Positions 1 to 7,380 of a stretch of DNA of 53,171 nt are shown piece by piece. How positions within the stretch are numbered: position 1 is the first letter of the stretch; each line of letters begins with the position of its first letter. The notes beneath the pieces were generated by a model. The model worked only from the letters and a program-made list of their open reading frames with translations, ran no database searches and had not been told where the DNA came from. Origin of the DNA: Magnetococcales bacterium (GTDB taxonomy: Bacteria > Pseudomonadota > Magnetococcia > Magnetococcales > JADFYX01); contig PEAM01000029.1 of NCBI GenBank assembly GCA_002753565.1, forward strand, positions 1-53,171. The letters are read 5' to 3'. The translations under genes were made by a program, and so were the position numbers.

Positions 1-213
1 GCTCAGTCGGAGCTTCCGTTGGTGGCTCGGTTGGAGCTTCCGTTGGCGGCTCGGTCGGAGCTTCGGTCGGTGGCTCAGTTGGAGCTTCCGTTGGTGGCTC
101 AGTCGGGGCTTCGGTCGGCGGCTCAGTTGGAGCTTCCGTTGGTGGCTCAGTTGGAGCTTCGGTCGGTGGCTCGGTCGGGGCTTCCGTTGGTGGCTCGGTT
201 GGAGCTTCCGTCG
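1..213 (-). repeat. 24-bp tandem repeat encoding PTEPPTEA units
   Basis: About nine head-to-tail 24-base units are visible, the ninth partial (193-213), and the array continues past the left edge. Units differ only by scattered substitutions such as GTTGG/GTCGG and TCAG/TCGG. Each unit keeps the reading frame and encodes eight residues, so gain or loss of a unit would change the linker length without a frameshift. Confidence 0.9.
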
Positions 214-739
214 GCTCATCAGGGGGGTTGGTTACTGTTTCTGTGGCGGCAGCAGTTTCTGGGGTTACGGGCTCAGCCTCTGCTTCGGCTTGGCCTTCAC
301 CTTCCAACTCGGGCAACTCGTCAACCTCGGCAGGTTGGGGTGTTTCGGGGTCGAAATCGGGTCTCGGGAATTCAATAGGGTCGAATTCAGGGGCTGGGAA
401 AGGGCTGGGAGGCTCAGGAATCTGGTCCTCACCGGCTGGGTTGTCGATGGGTGGGATTTCCGCGTCTGGGGTCACATCCTCAGGAGGGGGTTCACTACCC
501 TCAACCGGGGGTGCTTTGCCAACATTCTGTGGAAGAAAATCTTCCGTGACAACTGCCGCAGGCTGGAGATTGGCAAGATCGGACTGATCTTCCGCATCTT
601 CCATCTCACCACCATCCGTAAGAGTCTCCTCAAGGGACTCCGATGCTTGGGTGTTGCTGAACACCGTCATATCATCGAATACTTGAGCCTCTTGTTCTTG
701 CTCTTCAGTAATCCCTTGGTCTTTGGTGTCTTCGGCCAT
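1..739 (-). CDS. N-terminal part of a large acidic Pro/Thr/Glu-repeat surface or secreted protein (runs off the left edge)
   Basis: The frame is open from an ATG at 739 to the window edge, about 246 codons without a stop. A good ribosome site (AAGGA) lies 8 bases upstream of the ATG. The product begins MAEDTKDQGITEEQ, has no signal peptide, is extremely acidic and proline-rich, and passes into tandem PTEPPTEA-type octapeptides. A cytoplasmic-type start followed by a long disordered linker fits the N-terminus of giant type I secretion substrates such as RTX or LapA-like adhesins; that is an inference, since the C-terminus with its secretion signal is outside the window. A type I secretion cluster lies 5 kb away. 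The 136-base leader holds a small GC-rich hairpin at 771-786. The gene is downstream of, and co-oriented with, the glycosyltransferase gene. Confidence 0.7.
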   Translation of the reverse strand, partial: MAEDTKDQGITEEQEQEAQVFDDMTVFSNTQASESLEETLTDGGEMEDAEDQSDLANLQPAAVVTEDFLPQNVGKAPPVEGSEPPPEDVTPDAEIPPIDNPAGEDQIPEPPSPFPAPEFDPIEFPRPDFDPETPQPAEVDELPELEGEGQAEAEAEPVTPETAAATETVTNPPDEPTEAPTEPPTEAPTEPPTEAPTEPPTEAPTEPPTEAPTEPPTEAPTEPPTEAPTEPPTEAPTEPPTEAPTE

Positions 740-875
740 TGTCTGATTCCTTGAGTAAGTTGAATACCCTTGTGCGACCCCGCACATAGATTTCGAGTTG
801 AATGAAGGTTACCACCTTTCGCAAACAAAAACCATCCTGACAAAGGTTATAGACATTCCCTCCAATCCAACCTGT

Positions 876-2480
876 TCACAGGGCTGCCAACCGCCAAACA
901 CCGAGGAAACGACCGTATTTACTGTGGCCATCTTTGATCAGTTGTGAAGGCTTGGGCAGAGAGAAGGGAGGGGCTGTCAAATCCAACCGGCGCCAATGGC
1001 CAATTTTAATCTCTTCGTTGTCCGCTCCTGGTGAGTGGGTGGTAATCAGATAACGGGCGCCCGTTCGTTTAAACGCGGACAGGGCTTGAAAAACTAGCGG
1101 GTTGGGAAGGTGGGTCAGGGTATTGCGACAAAGAATAGCATCCACACAGGGCAGCCTGTCTTTAGTTATATCGGCCACATTGAAAAAGAGATTTTTCTCC
1201 TCGGTAAAAAGAGTCCGATTATGGGCAATCAACTCATCCACCACATCAAAACCAAGATAGAGATCAAGTCCCGGCGTCACACGAGCTGCCCAGTTTAGAT
1301 CTCCACAGCCCGCATCGGCCAGGGTTCGAACCCGCAGGTGACGCAGGACAGATCTCAACGCCGAACGCATCTGTTGGGTCGCTTTCAAGGTGGAGCCGGG
1401 ACCACTGCGAGTTTCGGAGGAGTCCCAATGGTTCATGACATATATTGACGTGAAGCGTTTTTTAATTTCAGCAGCCGTTCCAGTCGTGGGAGGCGCTTTG
1501 GGACAACGACCATCCGCCCCCCGCGCACCAATCCACCGACGACTGAGGTCGACATTGGCATGAGCCTCAAACTCTCGCAGGGTTCGCTCCTTCCCCAAGC
1601 CGTACCGATCCAGCTCTTTGATGATTTCGGGATCCTCGCTGCTGCGAACCTCAAACAGGTGGAATAATCGGTCAACCGCTTTTTGTTGGATGGCAACCCA
1701 GTCCGCTTTATGGTCGTCCCAATGTCGCTGTCGAGGGCGGTCGGTATAGTCGTGGTAGAGAATGATATCGTTGGGGCTGAAAAGATCGTAGCCATGGCTC
1801 CATAAACGTACAGCCATACTGATCTCCTCCCCATGAAAATAGAGATAGGGGTCATAAGGCACCTTCTGCACCATGTCCCCCCGACCAAAGACAAATCCTC
1901 CCCCAAAAAATGCGTTGGGAACCGGCTTGAGTGGCCGGTTATCTTTGAGGCAATACTCCCCTTGCGGTATGAGAATACCGTTACGGTTGAATGATTTAGC
2001 CCGCAAATAAGGATAACCGGTCGGAAATCGCTCATCGGGGGGAGAATATTTGTTGGGGTGGGTGGACAGAACCGCTTTTTCTGATGGACAGTCGTGGAGC
2101 ATTCTGATCAGGTTAAGATCCCAATCCGGATCAAAGCGGGTGTGGCTGTCAATTTGCAGATAGAAATCCTCTCCCTGCCACAATAGAGTTTGAACCTGGC
2201 TCCGCGCCCAACAGGCTCCTAGGCTTTTGGTGACATCCACCCTCAATCCGCGAACATTTTCAGGGTAGGAGGGAATGGCTGTGTACTCCACTCCATCCTC
2301 TGGGGCAACCTGCCATAATACTCCGGCAAAAACACGCTCTGGATGGGCCGCTTTGGCAAACAGATCTGCCAATGTTGCAGGGCATTCCGTATCCCGATAG
2401 CTGGCGATTGAGACAAAAATCGTCCCCTTCTGCACCTCTATCGCTCTCTTTGTCTCTTCCGAAACAGTCTCAGCTCCCAT
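876..2480 (-). CDS. GlcNAc-transferase-family glycosyltransferase fused to a class I SAM methyltransferase
   Basis: The N-terminal ~290 residues match the Skp1-type GlcNAc glycosyltransferase family (PF11397): IFVSIASYRD near the start, a DSH metal/nucleotide motif in LQIDSHTRFD near residue 113, and the FFGGGFVFGRGD and YFHGEEISMAVRLWS segments. The last ~200 residues form a methyltransferase with motif I LADAGCGDLNW near residue 390, LGFDVVDEL, and CRNTLTHLPN. Known eukaryotic members add GlcNAc to hydroxyproline on a protein; the bacterial substrate is unknown. The ATG at 2480 follows a G-rich stretch; a longer TTG start at 2537 adds 19 residues outside the domain. The gene sits upstream of the Pro/Thr-rich gene on the same strand, so a role in modifying that protein is a reasonable inference. 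Confidence 0.8.
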   Translation of the reverse strand: MGAETVSEETKRAIEVQKGTIFVSIASYRDTECPATLADLFAKAAHPERVFAGVLWQVAPEDGVEYTAIPSYPENVRGLRVDVTKSLGACWARSQVQTLLWQGEDFYLQIDSHTRFDPDWDLNLIRMLHDCPSEKAVLSTHPNKYSPPDERFPTGYPYLRAKSFNRNGILIPQGEYCLKDNRPLKPVPNAFFGGGFVFGRGDMVQKVPYDPYLYFHGEEISMAVRLWSHGYDLFSPNDIILYHDYTDRPRQRHWDDHKADWVAIQQKAVDRLFHLFEVRSSEDPEIIKELDRYGLGKERTLREFEAHANVDLSRRWIGARGADGRCPKAPPTTGTAAEIKKRFTSIYVMNHWDSSETRSGPGSTLKATQQMRSALRSVLRHLRVRTLADAGCGDLNWAARVTPGLDLYLGFDVVDELIAHNRTLFTEEKNLFFNVADITKDRLPCVDAILCRNTLTHLPNPLVFQALSAFKRTGARYLITTHSPGADNEEIKIGHWRRLDLTAPPFSLPKPSQLIKDGHSKYGRFLGVWRLAAL

Positions 2481-2596
2481 CCAGCCCCCCCATACTATTT
2501 TCTTTGGTATTTTCAACTGGCAACGGTACCAGTTCAAGCATAAAACCCGATCAAAAACTGGACAAAAAGAGGCGCATTTGCCACACTTAATCTACT

Positions 2597-3811
2597 ATGA
2601 ACAGACAAATCAGACACCCTGGACTCTTCTGGCTTTTGGCCCTATTGGCCCTGATCGTTCTTCCGGAGCAGGCAACCGCCAAGGGGTCCGTCACCTCCTC
2701 AGATGATACGGCGATATTGGATCAAATCCGCTATGTCAACGACGACCGCTGTCAAAAAGGCCAGATTCTTATCGAAGAACATTTTACCGTCCTCGGTTTT
2801 GATCCCGCCGATCTGCTCCTGGTACGGAAAAACAAGCAAGAAAAGGTTTCACGCCACCTCGTCTCACGGGTCGACCCATCGGGGCGCATCATCCACAGCT
2901 ATTGCGCCAACCGGTATTATAACGATTTTATCGAGACCAGCTTTTTAAGCCATAACGGTCAATCGACAACCCTGGCCCGCTATTCCATCTGGGCCCAGGG
3001 GCAAAAACTGCTGCCGAGCAGAACCCCAACCCTGGCCATCTACCAGACAACCAGATACACCCAGTTTGGTGATAAAGAGCGGCCTGAAAAGGGAATTTGT
3101 TGCTGGCATTATGGTTATATCAACTATCCCTGGGACAAAACCGAGCCGTTTAAGATCATAGAACTGCCCATTAAAATACAGGCTGCCCCCAAGCCCGACA
3201 GCCATATTTATATCATGTTTTACTCTGCCATCAATGGCGTAAAATTCTATCTGGGCTACCAAACCAACCTGAAAAACAAGGGGCAGGACCATGGGCCGGG
3301 GGTGATCTTCTCGCGATGGGATAGCCAGGATGGATCCGACCTCCGCACGGTGCCAGAGGGTTTTTCCGAGATCGGCGCTTACGAAGGTCGGTTTGTCAGT
3401 GTGCGCAAACCTCTGCAACTGCCAGAGGGGAGGACAGCCGTTCTGGAGCTTACCACCCATCCAGATAAAAACCGCAAGGGAAAGGTCTGGCTCGACCTGG
3501 CTGTTGCTTACTCAGACAACGGAAAACAGAGACGGGAAAGGATTGGCGGCCTGCGTTTTCCCGGCCCACTGGCCCAGTTGACCAAAAAATTAAAAATCAC
3601 TGTGGAGAGCTACGCCCTGCATCAAAAGAACCGAGCCAACATCTGGCGCGTTCCACCGTTTGACTTTCTCTTTGACACCCCCCGGATTGACAGACACCCT
3701 ATCCCTGTGCCACCCCACCTGACCTACCCTAAAAAGGTACCCAAAATCATTAAGATGACCCAAGAGGGTGAGGGTGTTCGTCTGCGCCGGGTTGGTCTGA
3801 CCAACCAGTAG
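2597..3811 (+). CDS. Exported protein of unknown function (404 aa, DUF3472-like region)
   Basis: A clear Sec signal peptide occupies about residues 1-28 (hydrophobic core FWLLALLALIVL, cleavage near ATAKG). The mature part has no further membrane segment. Its middle (roughly residues 190-320, including FYLGYQTN and GVIFSRWDSQDG) resembles the beta-rich DUF3472 family, a weak recognition made by eye. It is read divergently from the glycosyltransferase gene and ends only 10 bases from the stop of the convergent kinase gene. Function is not known; the neighbourhood suggests the cell envelope. Confidence 0.65.
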   Translation: MNRQIRHPGLFWLLALLALIVLPEQATAKGSVTSSDDTAILDQIRYVNDDRCQKGQILIEEHFTVLGFDPADLLLVRKNKQEKVSRHLVSRVDPSGRIIHSYCANRYYNDFIETSFLSHNGQSTTLARYSIWAQGQKLLPSRTPTLAIYQTTRYTQFGDKERPEKGICCWHYGYINYPWDKTEPFKIIELPIKIQAAPKPDSHIYIMFYSAINGVKFYLGYQTNLKNKGQDHGPGVIFSRWDSQDGSDLRTVPEGFSEIGAYEGRFVSVRKPLQLPEGRTAVLELTTHPDKNRKGKVWLDLAVAYSDNGKQRRERIGGLRFPGPLAQLTKKLKITVESYALHQKNRANIWRVPPFDFLFDTPRIDRHPIPVPPHLTYPKKVPKIIKMTQEGEGVRLRRVGLTNQ

Positions 3812-3821
3812 CCCGATAACT

Positions 3822-5690
3822 CTACTCTCTCCTTGTCGGGAGGATAACCGGTCGCAGACCGATATCATCTTTGCCGATATCAGGGTAGGTCCCTCCCCGA
3901 TAGGCACAGCGAACCATGGCAGGAGGAGAGCGCCAGGAACCACCTCGCTTGATACAATAGCCGATATTGGCCCGATAGAGTGGGTTGCGACGCCGGGCCT
4001 CCGGGCTGTCGTAAAACTCACCGTTATAGTGGTCCAAGGCCCACTCCCAAACATTGCCGTGCATATCGTACAGCCCATAGCCATTGGCCGGAAAGGTGCC
4101 AACGGCGGTGGTACCTTTCCGGAACAGGCCCGGCTTCCCCTCCCCAAAAACCGGCAACTCACCATCATAGTTGGCTTGGTCGGTGCTGATGTTGGCGCCA
4201 AAATGAAACACGCCCGAACCGCCGCCGTGGCAGGCATACTCCCACTGAGCCTCGGTGGGCAGGGAAAAATCCAGATTGGTCCTCTCCCGAAGCCAGAGAA
4301 TATAGGCTTCGGCATCAAACCAACTGATAAAGATGACCGGATGCTGATCATCCTGATCGAAATTACAGTTATTCCAGTTTCCCCAGTTGGTCTTATCCCA
4401 CATGCCGGGGTTGTTTCGAGCGCTGTATTGGGTGCGTTCGGCATCGGTAAGGTAGAGGGTATCCTCAACAAACTGGGAAAAATGGCCATGGGTAACCGGT
4501 GTCTCCGCCATCCAAAAACCGTCTAACTGAACCGTATGGCGAGGCAGCTCCCGCGCAAACCACTTCTCGAAATAGGCCTCATCTTCCAGCTTGCGCAGCA
4601 ACCGGGTCTCCCGATCCGACTGCCCCATGACGAACGATCCTTTGGGAATCCAATGATAGCGCATACCGGTAAGGGGCTCCCTCCAGACCCTATCCTGGCC
4701 CTGCTGGGGAGTGGGCGGAGAAAGATGGGCCCGGTCTGAAGAGGAGATCAATTGAGATAGATTTTTGGCCCGTACCGCCGTTTCCACCTGCTTGATGGCC
4801 TCGGCAACCTCGGCAAAACAGCTGTAGCGATCGGCTCTCTTCTCTTCCAGGCAGCGCTCAATAACGGCCACATAACCGGGTAGACTCTCTTGAACCTCTG
4901 CCGACCAGTTCAGCCCACCCTGTTGGCGAATTTTGAGCAGAAGGGGTTTTTTATAATCGTAGTCCGCAACCGGCCAGCGCCCTTCGAGAATATAATAGCC
5001 GATCAGCCCCAGGCTAAAGATCAAGATTGGCTCATCGATACGGGTTACCGTCGTATCGTACAGCTCGGGGGCCATGTAGAAGTCGGTCGTCACCACCCGG
5101 TAATAGTCTGCCAGACGGGCCTCGAAAATACCGCCGAGATCGATCAGGGCCAAAGAGAGCGGCCCCTGACCACAGGATCCAACCATGACATTTTCCAGCT
5201 TGAGATCGGTAATGATCAGCCCGGTATCCTCCAACAGCCTCTGGAGAAGCCGGGTAAGGCCAAGAAACAGTTTTTTCTTGCGAGAGGGGGTATGCCTCCC
5301 CTCTTTCACCAACCGTCGGATACAGTCACTGAGGTCGGTTGACCAGTAGTCCATATAGATCAAGCCATACCGAGCGATAGGATCTTTTGGGTCGGTCTCA
5401 TCGTAGGTGAAAAAGGCCCGATTCCTGACCAGACTGGCATGGTTGAGTCGATCCCAGTTGGTGGTCAACTGCTGCCACTCGTGGTTCTCCTCCTCCCCTT
5501 CACCCGAACGCAGGGTGAGGGGGACGATTTTAACCGCAACCCGTGACTGAGCATCCTCGATCAGAAAAACCTGACCAAAACTCCCATCCCCCAACAGATG
5601 CTCTACCTTGTAACCCGGAGTAAAATGATGGATAAGGCGTTCCGCCTGCTCCACGGTAAGATTGACCACTCTCGCCATATTGAAAACCAT
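3822..5690 (-). CDS. Ser/Thr protein kinase fused to a formylglycine-generating-enzyme-like (SUMF1-type) domain
   Basis: Residues ~30-310 are a Hanks-type kinase: glycine loop GDGSFG (34-39), ATP-binding Lys54 in VAVKIV, catalytic loop TDLKLEN (Asp162, Lys164, Asn167; His-Arg of the HRD motif replaced), DLG in place of DFG (184-186), and APE at 207-209. From ~345 to the end is an FGE-sulfatase domain (FVMGQSD, LPTEAQWEYA, GNVWEW, RGGSW, GLRPV). The cysteine pair after GGS that true formylglycine-generating oxidases use is absent (RGGSWRSPPAMVRC), so this is probably a C-type-lectin-like binding fold, not an oxidase. No transmembrane helix is apparent. Proteins of this layout act in signalling. 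It diverges from the secretion operon, so a regulatory role there is possible but unproven. Confidence 0.88.
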   Translation of the reverse strand: MVFNMARVVNLTVEQAERLIHHFTPGYKVEHLLGDGSFGQVFLIEDAQSRVAVKIVPLTLRSGEGEEENHEWQQLTTNWDRLNHASLVRNRAFFTYDETDPKDPIARYGLIYMDYWSTDLSDCIRRLVKEGRHTPSRKKKLFLGLTRLLQRLLEDTGLIITDLKLENVMVGSCGQGPLSLALIDLGGIFEARLADYYRVVTTDFYMAPELYDTTVTRIDEPILIFSLGLIGYYILEGRWPVADYDYKKPLLLKIRQQGGLNWSAEVQESLPGYVAVIERCLEEKRADRYSCFAEVAEAIKQVETAVRAKNLSQLISSSDRAHLSPPTPQQGQDRVWREPLTGMRYHWIPKGSFVMGQSDRETRLLRKLEDEAYFEKWFARELPRHTVQLDGFWMAETPVTHGHFSQFVEDTLYLTDAERTQYSARNNPGMWDKTNWGNWNNCNFDQDDQHPVIFISWFDAEAYILWLRERTNLDFSLPTEAQWEYACHGGGSGVFHFGANISTDQANYDGELPVFGEGKPGLFRKGTTAVGTFPANGYGLYDMHGNVWEWALDHYNGEFYDSPEARRRNPLYRANIGYCIKRGGSWRSPPAMVRCAYRGGTYPDIGKDDIGLRPVILPTRRE

Positions 5691-5950
5691 TTAAAAGAAA
5701 AGCTAACTATCGATAATAATTCTTAATGGGATTATCACAGAAAATCTCTTTTTTTATCGTACTATACATTACATTTTCATCGATTTATACTACCATTTAT
5801 ACCGTGGAATAGTATAACATATTCTAGATAAGGTACAAAGATAGCCGCTCACTCTTCCTGCTTAAAACGGTCACTGTTTCATATACAGATCGTTTGCAGA
5901 CTTTTTTGTCACGATCCAAATGATTATTCTATAAAAGGGAACGTACCTCA
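5691..5950. promoter_or_regulatory. AT-rich divergent intergenic region with a candidate promoter and dyad
   Basis: This 260-base gap separates the kinase gene from the secretion operon and is noticeably AT-rich. A possible sigma-70 promoter facing the operon is TTGTCA at 5906-5911 and TATAAA at 5930-5935 (18-base spacer). It would start transcription almost at the TTG codon and leave the AAGGGA ribosome site outside the message, so either the promoter or the start codon may be wrong. A dyad GATCGT-N17-ACGATC spans 5888-5916 and overlaps the -35. No gene is seen. Confidence 0.35.
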
Positions 5951-7276
5951 TTGAATCTTTTTCCCGAAAAACCCCAGCCTTTCCAGATCCGCCCGTTGGA
6001 GGTGACCGGCAATATTGAAGATGCCGCATCCCCAGCCCTGATTCGCCAGACCTGGCGGGTGGTAATCATGGCCATTATTCCCCTGATTGTCTGGGCAGCC
6101 CTGGCGCCTATCCAAGAGGTAGCTCACGTACCCGGACAGGTCGTACCCAGCGGCTCGGTACAGGTTATTCAACATCTGGATGGCGGGGTTATTCGAGATA
6201 TCCTGGTCCAGGACAACATGTTGGTGGAGAAGGATCAAGTTCTCTTTCTCTTTGATGGTCAACAGGCTCTGTCGGAGTTAAATCAGGTAGAGTCTCGACT
6301 GGCGGCTCTTCAAGCTCGGGCTATTCGCGCCGAGGCGTTGGCCAACAACCTTAAACCCGACTTCTCCTCCCTCTCTGACCGTTATGCCAATCTTGTTGCA
6401 GCCCAACAGCGGCTCTACGAAGATCAGCTTCAGTCCCGTGAGAGCAACAAAGGGGCTATCAGCACCCAGATAGCCCGCAGACTATCCGAACTTCGTGAAC
6501 TCAAAGATGCCAAGAAAAATGCCATCCAACAGGTGGCTCTCACCAAGGATATGCTCGAAATCCGTCGGCCTCTTTTAAAGGAAAAAGCCATCTCCCGTGT
6601 GGTCTTCCTGGAGACCGTTCGCGCCAACATTACAGCAATGGGAGAGGTGAAGCGTTTTCAAAAAGAGATGGAGAACATGCAAAACGCCATCCAAGAGCTG
6701 AAAAGCCGGCAAAAAGAGTTGATAACCGACTCTCGCCGAGAGGCCATAGATGAACTGGCCAGTGTCACCAACGAGATAGCCCAGGTACGGGAAAAACATG
6801 TCGGACTCAAAGCGCGAGTCTCCCGCCTGGAGGTCCGCTCTCCGGTCCGAGGCATTGTCCAGGAGCTGAACATCGTCTCCAAAGTGGTGCCTCCTGCAGA
6901 GGTGCTGGCCAAGATTGTCCCTCTGGATGGACCTCTGGAGGTAGAGGTCCGCTTTAAGCCGGAGAATATTGGGCGGATTACGGTTGGCTCTCCGGTGGTC
7001 ATCAAACTGAGTAGTTATTCGTTTGTCCATTTTGGTCAGGTCAAGGGAACGCTGCTCGAAATCTCTCCCAGCACGCTTCTGGATGAGAGAAATCAGCTCT
7101 ACTATCGGGGCATTGTCCACATGGAGAAAAACTATCTGGGCGACACTCCCGGACTCTACCCCATTCTGCCCGGGATGATGGCACAGGTTGATGTGGCCCT
7201 GGATAAACGGAAAATGCTGGAGATCATGTTGCGCCCATTAACCGGCACCCTCAATAATGCCTTCAAAGAACATTGA
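5951..7276 (+). CDS. HlyD-family membrane fusion protein, type I secretion (first of two)
   Basis: 441 residues with the standard layout: a ~36-residue cytoplasmic tail, one transmembrane helix (about 38-54), a lipoyl-like half-motif (HLDGGVIRDILVQDNMLVEK, ~76-95), a long coiled-coil hairpin (~105-290), and a C-terminal beta-barrel (VRSPVRGIVQELNIVS onward). It would bridge the inner-membrane ABC exporter to a TolC channel. The start is TTG at 5951; the next methionine lies inside the membrane helix, so a short protein is unlikely. It is the first gene of the cluster, and the exporter gene follows after 104 bases containing a perfect hairpin. Confidence 0.88.
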   Translation: MNLFPEKPQPFQIRPLEVTGNIEDAASPALIRQTWRVVIMAIIPLIVWAALAPIQEVAHVPGQVVPSGSVQVIQHLDGGVIRDILVQDNMLVEKDQVLFLFDGQQALSELNQVESRLAALQARAIRAEALANNLKPDFSSLSDRYANLVAAQQRLYEDQLQSRESNKGAISTQIARRLSELRELKDAKKNAIQQVALTKDMLEIRRPLLKEKAISRVVFLETVRANITAMGEVKRFQKEMENMQNAIQELKSRQKELITDSRREAIDELASVTNEIAQVREKHVGLKARVSRLEVRSPVRGIVQELNIVSKVVPPAEVLAKIVPLDGPLEVEVRFKPENIGRITVGSPVVIKLSSYSFVHFGQVKGTLLEISPSTLLDERNQLYYRGIVHMEKNYLGDTPGLYPILPGMMAQVDVALDKRKMLEIMLRPLTGTLNNAFKEH

Positions 7277-7329
7277 ACAGGCAACCCATACATTCACAAA
7301 ACCTCTCCTGTCGACAGTAAAGGGGAGAT

Positions 7330-7354
7330 GTTGGAATAAGAGCCTTATTCCAAC
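7330..7354. other. Perfect 11-bp hairpin between the adaptor and exporter genes
   Basis: GTTGGAATAAG, the triloop AGC and CTTATTCCAAC form an uninterrupted 11-bp stem. No T-run follows, so it does not look like a simple terminator. It lies 26 bases before the exporter start and could affect translation, mRNA stability or processing inside the operon. Confidence 0.7.
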
Positions 7355-7380
7355 CTGTTAAAACTGCTTGGAGCAGACGT

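Noticed and set aside
1-213. Possible CRISPR array because of regular repeats
   Set aside because: Units are contiguous with no unique spacers and encode an in-frame octapeptide.
19-754. Plus-strand ORFs across the left edge, including Leu/Ala/Arg-rich repeats
   Set aside because: These are antisense shadows of the 24-bp repeat array. The minus frame has a good ribosome site and a sensible acidic repeat protein.
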